DNA of 6,539 nucleotides, from positions 1 through 6,539 of the forward strand of contig DXVG01000007.1 in the NCBI GenBank assembly GCA_019409045.1. Reading direction: 5' to 3'. The DNA is from Clostridiales bacterium. Its GTDB lineage: Bacteria; Bacillota; Clostridia; Christensenellales; Aristaeellaceae. This document shows positions 1 through 6,518 of this stretch, piece after piece; positions within the stretch are counted from its first letter, which is position 1, and every line of letters begins with the position of its first letter. Made by a program: the position numbers and the translations under genes. The notes under the pieces are model-generated. The model was not told the origin of the DNA. It saw only the letters and a list, made by a program, of their open reading frames with translations, and ran no database searches.

Positions 1-1
1 G

Positions 2-343
2 GCTGAAAAGCTCGGCGCGGACGCGGCGCTTGTCGGGGATGTGCGCTCTGCCGCGGAGGTCGTCTCCGACGGCTCGGCAGACCTGGACGCGCGCTACGAC
101 GCCTATGAGCAGCTCGGCTCCGCCGCGGAATCGCTCTACACGCTCCTCGAGAGCGAACACGACGAGTCCGCGCTTCTGGACGCGCGCCTTGCCTACGACG
201 ACTTAAAGGGCGCGCAGAACCTGATACAAAACGACCAGTACCCGGTGATGGCCCGGGACTTCAACCGCATGCTGGAGCAGTTCCCGGCAAACCTCATCGC
301 CGGCCTGTTCGGCGTGGAGCCCCTGAACACGTTTGGATGGTGA
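2..343 (+). CDS. LemA family protein, C-terminal part (5' end outside window)
   Basis: The frame is open from the left edge and ends at TGA 341-343, giving 113 visible residues. LemA proteins are usually about 180-200 residues with an N-terminal membrane anchor, so the anchor and first helices lie outside the window. A GTG at 41 could be read as a start, but the frame continues upstream of it without a stop, so I treat the gene as 5'-truncated by the window. The diagnostic part is the C-terminus, where a helical region (ARLAYDDLKGAQNLI) leads into FNRMLEQFPANLIAGLFGVE, which matches the typical LemA ending (a YN-type helix, then FPxxLIAGLFGF). LemA proteins are envelope-associated helical-bundle proteins of poorly defined function and are often encoded beside TPM-domain proteins. 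The gene immediately downstream is such a protein, which supports the call. Confidence 0.82.
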   Translation, partial: AEKLGADAALVGDVRSAAEVVSDGSADLDARYDAYEQLGSAAESLYTLLESEHDESALLDARLAYDDLKGAQNLIQNDQYPVMARDFNRMLEQFPANLIAGLFGVEPLNTFGW

Positions 344-349
344 TTTGAC

Positions 350-1387
350 ATGTCTCGGCTGTGCGCGCTTGTGTGCGCGCTTCTGGCGCTCTGCCTGCCC
401 GCGCAGGCTTCGCAGATTCCCAAGCCGGAGGAGGCGGTCTACGTCTACGACGCCGCGAACGTCCTGAGCGAGGACACGCAGGCGTACATCTCCTGCTGCA
501 ATCTCGTTCTGGACGAGGCCTGCGGCGCGCAGATCGTGTTCGTCACGCTGGATACCATCGGCGATGCGAACATGGAGGATTACTGCCTGGAGCTGTTCAA
601 CGAGTGGGAGATCGGCGACGCGCGCAAGCAGAACGGCTTTCTGGTGCTGTTTGCCATCGAGGACGAGAACTACGGCTGGATGCCCGGAACGGGGCTGGAC
701 CTCGAGCTGAGCGCGGGCGTCGTGGGGCGCATGGTCGACGAGTTTCTCGAGCCGCAGTTCGCCGCGGGCGATTACGATCAGGGCGCGCGCGACCTGTTCG
801 ACGCGCTGTTTGAGCGCATCGCCGACATCTGCGGCGCGGACGTGACGCTCGCCGACGGCGAGGCGCTCATGCAGGAATACGCCGCGCAGGGCGGCAGCGC
901 CGGGAACAATACCTATGCGGGCGTGTACGACGGCGGGTACGGCGGCGCAAGTGGCTGCCTCACCGCGCTGAGCTGCGCGGGCTGCCTGGGTTGCGGAGGG
1001 CTGAGCGGCATTGCGCTGATCGTGCTGATGCTGCTCCTTCTCGGCCTGGGGGCTGGCGGCGGGTACGGCTATCGCCGCTATCGCAGGAGCCATCCGCCCG
1101 TGCATCCGCGGCCGCCGCGCCGGTTCTGGGGCGGTCCGAGGCCGGGCCAGCAGCCTCGTCCCCCGCGCACGCCGCGCACGCCGCGCTCCGGCGGGTTCGG
1201 CGGCTCGCCCTTCGGCGGACGGCCGTTTGGCGGCGGCAGCTCGCGCGGCGGTGGAGGCTCCCGCGGCTCGTTCGGCGGAGGCTCTCGCGGTTCCTTTGGC
1301 GGCGGTTCCCGCGGCGGTTTTGGCGGGTTTACGCGCAGAGGCGGCGGCGGAGGCTCCCGCGGCGGCGGCGGTTCCCGCGGTCGCTGA
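350..1387 (+). CDS. TPM domain (YgcG-like) membrane protein with Gly/Arg-rich tail
   Basis: This 345-residue protein has a signal peptide at about residues 1-20 (hydrophobic LCALVCALLALCLPAQA). A TPM domain follows at about 29-158: it begins VYVYDAANVLSEDTQAYI and contains QIVFVTLDTIGD, KQNGFLVLFAIED and the MPGTGLDLEL motif. Next come a Gly/Cys-rich stretch (about 190-217, with Cys 203, 209, 212 and 215), one membrane helix (about 218-236) and a basic Pro/Arg then Gly/Arg/Ser tail (237-345). The family layout suggests the TPM domain lies outside the membrane and the tail in the cytoplasm. TPM proteins have been linked to phosphatase-like activity and envelope or photosystem maintenance, but no substrate can be named here. 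The gene starts 6 bp after the LemA stop, and its GGTGAT ribosome site (339-344) overlaps the end of that gene, so translation is probably coupled. The Cys cluster and RGG-like tail are unusual. Confidence 0.88.
   Translation: MSRLCALVCALLALCLPAQASQIPKPEEAVYVYDAANVLSEDTQAYISCCNLVLDEACGAQIVFVTLDTIGDANMEDYCLELFNEWEIGDARKQNGFLVLFAIEDENYGWMPGTGLDLELSAGVVGRMVDEFLEPQFAAGDYDQGARDLFDALFERIADICGADVTLADGEALMQEYAAQGGSAGNNTYAGVYDGGYGGASGCLTALSCAGCLGCGGLSGIALIVLMLLLLGLGAGGGYGYRRYRRSHPPVHPRPPRRFWGGPRPGQQPRPPRTPRTPRSGGFGGSPFGGRPFGGGSSRGGGGSRGSFGGGSRGSFGGGSRGGFGGFTRRGGGGGSRGGGGSRGR
1253..1324 (+). repeat. Three 24-bp in-frame tandem repeats in the TPM gene tail
   Basis: Three adjoining 24-bp units (1253-1276, 1277-1300, 1301-1324) encode GGSRGSFG, GGSRGSFG and GGSRGGFG at residues 302-325. 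The units differ at several third-codon positions, so the peptide is better conserved than the DNA. This suggests selection on the amino-acid pattern rather than a very recent duplication. Related GGGGSRGG segments follow after a short break (TRR). Confidence 0.8.
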
Positions 1388-1437
1388 GTGAATTGTTGCT
1401 TTTTGGCGCAGCCATGGGCGGTTTTTGGTAAAACTGG

Positions 1438-1466
1438 TTCACACGCCGCGCCTTGTGTGCTATAAT
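1438..1466 (+). promoter_or_regulatory. Sigma-A-type promoter of the srlD-sorE unit
   Basis: The -35 box is TTCACA (1438-1443), followed by a 17-bp spacer and a perfect -10 box TATAAT (1461-1466) with an extended -10 TG (1458-1459). Transcription would start near 1473, leaving an untranslated leader of about 30 nt, too short for a riboswitch. The promoter lies in the 116-bp gap after the TPM gene, so srlD-sorE is probably its own unit. Confidence 0.82.
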
Positions 1467-1485
1467 GAACGCAGGTAATTTGGCA

Positions 1486-1494
1486 AAAGGAGAG
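1486..1494 (+). promoter_or_regulatory. Ribosome binding site that fixes the srlD start
   Basis: AAAGGAGAG ends 9 nt before ATG 1504. The frame can be extended upstream to a TTG at 1453, but that codon lies before the -10 box, so ATG 1504 is the real start. Confidence 0.85.
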
Positions 1495-1503
1495 TCGGTC
1501 GAA

Positions 1504-2298
1504 ATGCAGAAGCGTGAGTTTCCCCGCCTGAAGGACAAGGTCGTTCTCATTACCGGCGCCGCGCAGGGCCTTGGCGAAGCGCTCGCCATCCGCCTGAGCG
1601 AGGAGGGTGCGAAGGTCGTCGTCGGCGACATGAACTTCGAGGGCGCGCAGAACGTCGTCTCCCAGCTTGAGGACGGCATCGCCGTCAAGCTCAACGTGTG
1701 CGACTATGCCTCCTGCGAGGCCGCCGTGCAGGCCGCCGTGGACAAGTACGGCAGGCTGGACTTGGTCGTGGCCAACGCGGGCGTGGTGCGCTCCAACGCC
1801 ATTGAGGACATGACCTACGAGGAGTTCTCCTTCGTGGTCAACATCAACCTCAACGGCTACTTCAACACCGCCAAGGCCGCCGTGGCGCAGTTTCGCAAGC
1901 AGGGCGGCGGCGGCTCGATCGTGCAGATCAACTCCAAGTCCGGCAAGAAGGGTTCGGCCAAGAATTGCGCCTACTCGGCCAGCAAGTTCGGCGGCATCGG
2001 CCTGACCGAGTCGCTCGCGCTGGAGCTTGCGCAGGAGAACATACGCGTCAACTCCATCTGCCCCGGCAACCTGCTCGATTCGCCGCTGTGGGTCAACTCC
2101 CTGTACGAGCAGTACGCCCGCAACCAGGGCACCACCAAGGAAAAGATCCGCGAAAAGTACATCAATCAGGTTCCCATGCGCCGCGGCTGCCAGTACGAGG
2201 ACATCGCAAACGTGATGGTATTTTTGCTCACCGACGAATCCAGCTACATGACCGGCCAGGCCATCAACGTGACCGGCGGCCAGCAGATGCAGCCCTGA
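1504..2298 (+). CDS. srlD: Sorbitol-6-phosphate 2-dehydrogenase (SDR family, SrlD-like)
   Basis: This 264-residue classical short-chain dehydrogenase/reductase would oxidise D-glucitol-6-phosphate to D-fructose-6-phosphate with NAD+ in the cytoplasm. Visible SDR features are the cofactor loop TGAAQGLG (17-24), Asp42 at the end of the second strand (favouring NAD over NADP), NAG (91-93), and a catalytic set of Asn115, Ser144, Tyr157 and Lys161 (YSASK). From memory, the C-terminal half follows E. coli SrlD/GutD closely: QINSKSGKKGS, KFGGIGLTESLALELA, GNLLDSP, VPMRRGCQYEDI and TGQAINVTGGQ. It resembles SrlD more than the Klebsiella SorD type. All 16 lysines use AAG, as in a well-expressed GC-rich gene. 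The next gene, sorE-like, makes the glucitol-6-phosphate substrate, so the pair forms consecutive steps. A related polyol-phosphate dehydrogenase is the main alternative. Confidence 0.83.
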   Translation: MQKREFPRLKDKVVLITGAAQGLGEALAIRLSEEGAKVVVGDMNFEGAQNVVSQLEDGIAVKLNVCDYASCEAAVQAAVDKYGRLDLVVANAGVVRSNAIEDMTYEEFSFVVNINLNGYFNTAKAAVAQFRKQGGGGSIVQINSKSGKKGSAKNCAYSASKFGGIGLTESLALELAQENIRVNSICPGNLLDSPLWVNSLYEQYARNQGTTKEKIREKYINQVPMRRGCQYEDIANVMVFLLTDESSYMTGQAINVTGGQQMQP

Positions 2299-2326
2299 CG
2301 GGGCCCCATTTCCCAGAAAAACATGC

Positions 2327-2333
2327 AAGGAGG
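2327..2333 (+). promoter_or_regulatory. Ribosome binding site that fixes the sorE start
   Basis: AAGGAGG lies 10 nt before ATG 2344. An in-frame ATG at 2323 sits upstream of this site and would make it coding, so 2344 is preferred. A second ATG at 2347 directly follows the first. Confidence 0.85.
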
Positions 2334-2343
2334 AAACACGGCT

Positions 2344-3606
2344 ATGATGACCAAAGCGGTGCGCATCCACGGCAAGATGGACCTGCGCCTGGAACAGATC
2401 GAGCTGCCCGAGGTCGGCCCGGACGACGTGCGGATCAAGATCATCTCCGACTCGATCTGCATGAGCACCTATAAGGCCGCGGTCGAGGGCGCGGCGCACA
2501 AGCGCGTGCCCGACGACGTGGCGGAGAACCCCACCATCGTGGGCCACGAGTTCTGCGGCGTGATCGACGCGGTGGGCGCGAACTGGCAGCACAAGTACAA
2601 GGTGGGCCAGGGCTTCGCCATCCAGCCCGCGCACTTCTACAAGGGCTCGCAGCTCGCCCCGGGCTATTCCTATCGCTACTGCGGCGGCGACGCGCAGTAC
2701 GGCCTTGTGCCGATCGAGACGCTTTTGACCGACAACCTTCTGCCCTACGATTCCGATGTATACTTCTATGGCTCGCTGTCGGAACCGATGAGCTGCATCA
2801 TCGGCACCTTCCACGCCATGTACCACACCAAGCCCGGCTCCTATGAGCACGACATGGGCATCGTCGAGGGCGGCAAGATGGCGCTGCTTGCCTCCGTGGG
2901 CCCGATGGGCCTGGGCGCGATCGACTACGCGCTGCACTGCGACCGCCGTCCCAGCCTGCTTGTGGTCACCGACATCGACGACGAGCGCCTCGCCCGCGCC
3001 GAGAGCATCTACACCGTGGAGCACGCCAAGTCCCTGGGCATTGAGCTGCACTACGTCAACACTTCCAAGCCGGAGTACGGCGTGGACTACCTGCGCTCCC
3101 TGACCGGCGGCACGGGCTACAACGACGTGATCTGCTTTGCGCCGGTGCGCAGCGTGGTCGAGCAGGCGGACGCCATTCTGGGCTTCGACGGCTGCCTCAA
3201 CTTCTTCGCCGGCCCCACGGACACGCAGTTCAAGGCGGAGTTCAACTTCTACAATGTGCACTACCTCTACACGCACATCGTGGGCACCTCCGGCGGCAAT
3301 ACCAGCGACATGAAGGAAGCCATCGAGATGATGACCTCCGGCAAGATCAACCCCGCGGCGATGGTCACCCACATCGGCGGCCTGGGCGCGGTGGTGGATA
3401 CCACGCTGAACCTTCCCAAGATCCGGGGCGGCAAGAAGCTGATCTACACGCAGATCGACCTGCCGCTGACCGCCATTGCAGACTTTGCCGAGAAGGGCAA
3501 GACCGACCCCATGTTTGCAAAGCTGGCCGAGATTTGCGAGCGCAACAACGGCCTGTGGAGCCCCGAGGCCGAGAAGTACCTGCTGGCAAACGCCAAGGCG
3601 ATCTAA
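2344..3606 (+). CDS. sorE: L-sorbose-1-phosphate reductase-like medium-chain dehydrogenase (SorE)
   Basis: This 420-residue medium-chain dehydrogenase likely reduces L-sorbose-1-phosphate to D-glucitol-6-phosphate with NAD(P)H in the cytoplasm. It resembles SorE in KAVRIHGKMDLRLEQIELPE, HKRVPDDVAENP, GHEFCG, WQHKYKVGQ and MGLGAIDYALHCDRRPSLLV. Likely catalytic zinc ligands are Cys39, His68-Glu69 in GHE, and possibly Glu147 (SEPMSC). The four-cysteine structural zinc loop of typical alcohol dehydrogenases is missing, which fits the SorE branch. The nucleotide-binding turn is GPMGLG (186-191), with Asp210 at the end of the next strand (LLVVTD). The gene starts 45 bp after srlD with its own strong ribosome site and no promoter that I can see in between. 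It ends just before an intrinsic terminator. 22 of 23 lysines use AAG. No PTS genes or SorC-type regulator are adjacent, so the sugar-phosphate source is not shown here. Confidence 0.82.
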   Translation: MMTKAVRIHGKMDLRLEQIELPEVGPDDVRIKIISDSICMSTYKAAVEGAAHKRVPDDVAENPTIVGHEFCGVIDAVGANWQHKYKVGQGFAIQPAHFYKGSQLAPGYSYRYCGGDAQYGLVPIETLLTDNLLPYDSDVYFYGSLSEPMSCIIGTFHAMYHTKPGSYEHDMGIVEGGKMALLASVGPMGLGAIDYALHCDRRPSLLVVTDIDDERLARAESIYTVEHAKSLGIELHYVNTSKPEYGVDYLRSLTGGTGYNDVICFAPVRSVVEQADAILGFDGCLNFFAGPTDTQFKAEFNFYNVHYLYTHIVGTSGGNTSDMKEAIEMMTSGKINPAAMVTHIGGLGAVVDTTLNLPKIRGGKKLIYTQIDLPLTAIADFAEKGKTDPMFAKLAEICERNNGLWSPEAEKYLLANAKAI

Positions 3607-3626
3607 GCCCGCGCGTCTGCGCCACT

Positions 3627-3661
3627 CCCCCGCGTCCGCAAAAAAGGGCGCGGGGGTTTTT
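3627..3661 (+). terminator. Intrinsic terminator of srlD-sorE, plus strand
   Basis: The left arm CCCCCGCGTCC (3627-3637) pairs with GGGCGCGGGGG (3646-3656). This gives 11 bp including one G-T wobble, around an 8-nt loop, and is followed by TTTTT (3657-3661). It begins 20 bp after the sorE stop. Its right arm is also used by the minus-strand terminator. Confidence 0.88.
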
Positions 3662-3674
3662 CATCCCCGCGCCC
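3640..3674 (-). terminator. Intrinsic terminator of the gtrA unit, minus strand
   Basis: Read on the minus strand, GGGCGCGGGG (3674-3665) pairs perfectly over 10 bp with CCCCGCGCCC (3655-3646) around a 9-nt loop. Six Ts follow (3645-3640). It begins 14 bp after the gtrA-family stop codon. The hairpin overlaps the plus-strand terminator and shares its arm at 3646-3655. Confidence 0.87.
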
Positions 3675-3688
3675 GGAAGGCGTGCGCC

Positions 3689-4168
3689 TTATTGTTCCTT
3701 TTGGCCGCCCCTGTAGAGCAACAGCTTTCTCGCCATGAAGTTCCAGACCAGCACGATCAGCGTGGCGATCACCTTGGAGAGCATGAAGTGCAGCCCCACC
3801 CATTCGGTGAGCGCGTACATCAGCGCCGCGGTGATGCCAAGGCCCACCGCGCCGATGACGGCGTAGCTGAGAAACTCGCCGCCCGCCGCCAGCTCGCCGC
3901 CCGCGCCCAAGCGCGCCTTCTGCGCGCGAAACACGAACAGCTTTGAAAGCGCGAAGTTGGTCGCAAGCCCCGCGAAAAAGGCGAACACGGCCGCGATCAG
4001 GTAGTGCGCGCCCATGCGCTCGATCAGCCAGAGCACCGCCCAGTCCACCACCGCGGCGACGCCGCCGACGAACGCGTAGCGGAAGAACTGCACCACGCCG
4101 TTTTCCGTCGGCTCCCAGAACATCGCGCGCAGGTCTAAGCGGCGCGCCATGCCCAACAGCTCACGCAT
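3689..4168 (-). CDS. GtrA family four-helix membrane protein
   Basis: This 159-residue protein has four likely membrane helices, at about 27-49, 54-78, 99-121 and 126-147, in the pattern of GtrA-family proteins (FFRYAFVGGVAAVVDWAVLWL, then ATNFALSKLFVF, then FLSYAVIGAVGLGITAALMYAL, then VWNFMARKLLLY). GtrA relatives are thought to help move undecaprenyl-phosphate-linked sugars across the cytoplasmic membrane for glycan modification; no substrate can be read from this sequence. The start ATG overlaps the stop of the upstream flavoprotein gene by 8 bp (4161-4168), with a GGTGAAGG-type ribosome site inside the upstream gene. The two are therefore probably translationally coupled in one operon. 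The length is slightly above the usual 120-150 because of an N-terminal hydrophilic stretch of about 25 residues. Confidence 0.88.
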   Translation of the reverse strand: MRELLGMARRLDLRAMFWEPTENGVVQFFRYAFVGGVAAVVDWAVLWLIERMGAHYLIAAVFAFFAGLATNFALSKLFVFRAQKARLGAGGELAAGGEFLSYAVIGAVGLGITAALMYALTEWVGLHFMLSKVIATLIVLVWNFMARKLLLYRGGQKEQ

Positions 4169-5735
4169 CCGCCTTCACCTGCTTCGATTCGTGGTAGCTC
4201 TGCTCCGTGTTGACGTTCCAGATGTTGTCCTTGCCCTTCGCGCCCTCGCGTATGTTGCGCACGGTCTCAAAGGCTGTGACCATGGAGTGATCCATGTTGT
4301 TGTAGCGGTGCTGGCCGTTGCGCCCGACGCAGTAGAGGTTCTCAAAGCCGTCCAGGTAGGCGCGCAGCTTGTCCATCTCCGCGTAGGTGTCAAAGTACGC
4401 AGGATAGGCCTTTTTCACGCGCTCCTGATGCGCGTCGAGCACCACTTCCGCCCCGGAGATCACGCCCATGGAGACGAGCTCGCGCGTGGCCATGTCGATC
4501 CACTCGCGTTCGGACATGTTCCAGTACTGGTCCCCCTCCGCGCAGAAGTACTCCAGGCCGATCCACACCGTGTGCTCCGGGTCGCGGACCATGTAGGGCG
4601 ACCAGTTGTTGAATATCTGTATGCGGCCGAGCCGCACGCCCGCGTCCTGCACATAGATCCAGCAGTCGGGCACGATGTTTCCGAGCGTCTTGAGCTTTGT
4701 CTCGTTTTTGAGCTCCAGGCGGTTGACCAGCAGGCCCACAGTGACAAAGTCGCGGTACGGAAGCCCCTGTGCGATGCGGCGCATGTCCTCCGGCGCGCCG
4801 GGGATGCCGGCTACGAGGTCCTTGATCGGCATGGAGCTTATGACGATGTCGGCCTCGAGCGCGTGCCGCTCGCCGTCCTGCTCGTAGACCACGCCCGTGA
4901 CGCGCTCTCCCTCCACGCGAAGCCCCGTGACTCGGCAGCCCATCCGCAGGCTCGCGCCCCTCTGCTGCGCAAGCTCCGCCACGGTCTCCCAGAGCTGGCC
5001 GGGGCCGAATTTGGGATAGCTGAACTCCTCGATGAGCGAGGTTTCGACTTCCTTTGCGCTCTGCCTTCCGCCCGGGAGCATCTTTCGCGCCATGTCGCGC
5101 AGGATAGCGCGGATGGACAGGCCCTTCACGCGCTGCGCGCCCCACGCCGAGGAGATCTCGCGCGGATGCCTGCCCCACAGCTTTTCGGTGTAGCTTTCAA
5201 AGAACATCGAATACAGCTTCTTGCCGAAGCGGTTGATGTAAAAGCCCTCCAGGGATTCCTCCGGCCGCTTGTGCGCGACCGCGGCGAGGTAACTGAAGCC
5301 CGCCTGCAGCGTGGTCAGAAGCCCCATGTTGCGGATGGTCTGCGCGCTCATGCGCACGGGATAGTCGAAGAACTTCTTGTGATAGTAGATGCGCGAGACG
5401 CGATTGCGCGTGAGCATGACGGTATCGCACGTCTCCGGGTCGGGGCCGCCCGCCTTGAGGGGCACCTCTCGGCCGAGTATGCGATCGTCCATGGAGGGCG
5501 CGCCCTGCATGGGCATGATGTCCTCCCACCACTTCACCACGCGGTCATCCTTGGAGAAAAAGCGGTGCCCGCCGATGTCCATGCGATTGCCATTGTGGCG
5601 AACCGTGCGGGAAATGCCGCCAATCTGCTGCGTCTCCTCCAGAACGGTCACGGCGTATTCCCCATCCGCACCGGCGAGTTCATATGCCGCCGTAAGCCCG
5701 GCAGGGCCGGCGCCAATGACGATGATGTTCTTCAT
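4161..5735 (-). CDS. FAD-dependent oxidoreductase, UDP-galactopyranose mutase-like
   Basis: This 524-residue protein belongs to the UGM/amine-oxidase flavoprotein group. The N-terminus is a dinucleotide-binding fold with GAGPAGL (8-14), an acidic residue at the end of strand two (Glu33) and the flavin-contacting IGGISRT (38-44). GGHRFFSKDD (55-64) aligns with the histidine-containing loop of UGM. The C-terminal flavin motif is at 466-485 (LYCVGRNGQHRYNNMDHSM), resembling the UGM GRxxxYxYxDMD pattern. Bacterial UGM is about 370-400 residues, so this longer protein may be a distinct subfamily with another sugar-nucleotide or lipid-linked substrate; a true mutase call is not justified. The start is ATG 5735 with GAGGTG 6 nt upstream (5742-5747). 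The gene is followed by an overlapping gtrA-family gene and divides from a membrane glycosyltransferase, which fits surface-glycan assembly. Confidence 0.85.
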   Translation of the reverse strand: MKNIIVIGAGPAGLTAAYELAGADGEYAVTVLEETQQIGGISRTVRHNGNRMDIGGHRFFSKDDRVVKWWEDIMPMQGAPSMDDRILGREVPLKAGGPDPETCDTVMLTRNRVSRIYYHKKFFDYPVRMSAQTIRNMGLLTTLQAGFSYLAAVAHKRPEESLEGFYINRFGKKLYSMFFESYTEKLWGRHPREISSAWGAQRVKGLSIRAILRDMARKMLPGGRQSAKEVETSLIEEFSYPKFGPGQLWETVAELAQQRGASLRMGCRVTGLRVEGERVTGVVYEQDGERHALEADIVISSMPIKDLVAGIPGAPEDMRRIAQGLPYRDFVTVGLLVNRLELKNETKLKTLGNIVPDCWIYVQDAGVRLGRIQIFNNWSPYMVRDPEHTVWIGLEYFCAEGDQYWNMSEREWIDMATRELVSMGVISGAEVVLDAHQERVKKAYPAYFDTYAEMDKLRAYLDGFENLYCVGRNGQHRYNNMDHSMVTAFETVRNIREGAKGKDNIWNVNTEQSYHESKQVKADA

Positions 5736-5769
5736 TCAGCACACCTCAAAACAACGCAAGACTATACTT

Positions 5770-5798
5770 ATGATATCTCCAAGCGAAGATTTTGTCAA
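5770..5798 (-). promoter_or_regulatory. Promoter of the flavoprotein-gtrA unit, minus strand
   Basis: Read on the minus strand, TTGACA (5798-5793) is a consensus -35 box, followed by a 17-bp spacer and TATCAT (5775-5770) as the -10. The start of transcription would fall near 5763, giving a leader of about 28 nt. The -35 box lies inside a palindrome. Confidence 0.75.
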
Positions 5799-5811
5799 TA
5801 GTTTGACAAAA
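5790..5811. promoter_or_regulatory. Palindrome over the minus-strand -35 box, possible operator
   Basis: TTTTGTCAA (5790-5798) and its exact reverse complement TTGACAAAA (5803-5811) flank a 4-bp centre (TAGT). The spacing TGTCA-N6-TGACA has the look of a CRP/FNR-type or other helix-turn-helix dimer site. The left arm contains the whole -35 box of the flavoprotein gene, so a bound protein would block that promoter. No matching regulator gene is visible in the window. Confidence 0.5.
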
Positions 5812-5849
5812 AATACGCCGAATCGTGTCGAAAATGCGTCCTGAAGGCG

Positions 5850-5878
5850 TTGACAGCGCACGGCGTGTGTGCTAATAT
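5850..5878 (+). promoter_or_regulatory. Promoter of the membrane glycosyltransferase, plus strand
   Basis: TTGACA (5850-5855) is a consensus -35, followed by a 17-bp spacer and TAATAT (5873-5878) as the -10, with an extended TG at 5870-5871. Transcription would start near 5885, about 30 nt before ATG 5916. The region 5736-5915 holds this promoter, the opposing promoter and the palindrome, and no gene. Confidence 0.75.
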
Positions 5879-5915
5879 CTTCTGCGGATGAATACGGGGA
5901 AGGGAGTATGCAAAC

Positions 5916-6518
5916 ATGCAGCACACGGCGCGCCTCGGCTCCGACGAGGCTTCTTCGGGCGGCAAACTGCGCAGGGATATGATCCTCGGCGGCCTTTTGC
6001 TCGCATTTCTCTGTGTAAATATGGTCTTTCTCCTGCATCACGAAAACTGGCGCGACGAGGCGCAGGCGTGGCTGCTGGCGCGCGATCTCTCCGTGCCCGA
6101 GCTGATTGACCAGATGTCCTACGAGGGGCATCCCTGTCTGTGGCACCTGCTCCTGATGCCGCTTGCAAAGCTGGGCCTCCCCTACGCTTCGATGAACGTT
6201 TTGAGCCTTGTGATCGTCGCGGCGGCCGCGGCGCTGCTGCTGTGGAAGTCGCCGTTCCCGCTGCCGTTGAAGGCCATGGCGCTGTTTGTGTGCCCGCTGG
6301 TGTACTTCTACCCCGTGATCTCGCGCAGCTACTGCCTGATCGCGCTGTTTGGCTTTATGATGGCGACCTTTTATCAGGACAGGCGCGAAAGGCCGCTGCG
6401 CTACGGCCTGTCCATCGCGCTGATGGTGCAGACCCACCTGATCATGTTGGGCATGGCGGCCATGGCCTCGCTCGTGTGGCTCGTGGAGGCGATCTGCGGC
6501 TACCGGCGCGACCGGGAC
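5916..6518 (+). CDS. GT39-like polytopic membrane glycosyltransferase, N-terminal part
   Basis: The first 201 residues of a membrane protein are visible, and the gene runs off the contig end. ATG 5916 has AAGGGAG (5900-5906) 9 nt upstream; nearby ATGs at 5888 and 5908 are in other frames. After about 20 hydrophilic residues comes a membrane helix (22-40). An external loop follows with ENWRDEAQAWLLARD (43-57), then YEGHPCLWHLLLMPLAKLGLPY (69-90) and several further hydrophobic segments (about 94-110, 117-152, 164-190). The acidic Asp-Glu just after the first helix is typical of the GT-C/GT39 fold, which transfers sugars from polyprenyl-phosphate donors outside the membrane. Full-length relatives are generally several hundred residues, so more than half is missing. 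The donor and acceptor are unknown. Codons from 6519 onward come from the adapter and must not be counted as protein. Confidence 0.78.

Noticed and set aside
203..1105. 300-codon open frame on the minus strand
   Set aside because: It is antisense to the LemA and TPM genes, and no domain or ribosome site supports it.
1407..1426. Possible terminator after the TPM gene (GCC-ATG-GGC followed by TTTTT)
   Set aside because: The stem is only 3-4 bp with a bulge, too weak to call an intrinsic terminator despite the T-run.
1078..3372. 764-codon open frame on the minus strand
   Set aside because: It is antisense to the TPM tail, srlD and sorE, which all have clear family motifs, ribosome sites and control signals. 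The translation is a low-complexity His/Val/Ala/Gly mix, typical of a GC-rich shadow frame.
4149..5801. 550-codon open frame on the plus strand
   Set aside because: It is antisense to the UGM-like flavoprotein gene and has no recognisable domain; its composition is that of a GC-driven shadow frame.
5888..6109. 73-codon frame starting upstream of the glycosyltransferase, possible leader peptide
   Set aside because: It has no ribosome site close to the predicted transcript start and mostly overlaps the glycosyltransferase in another frame.
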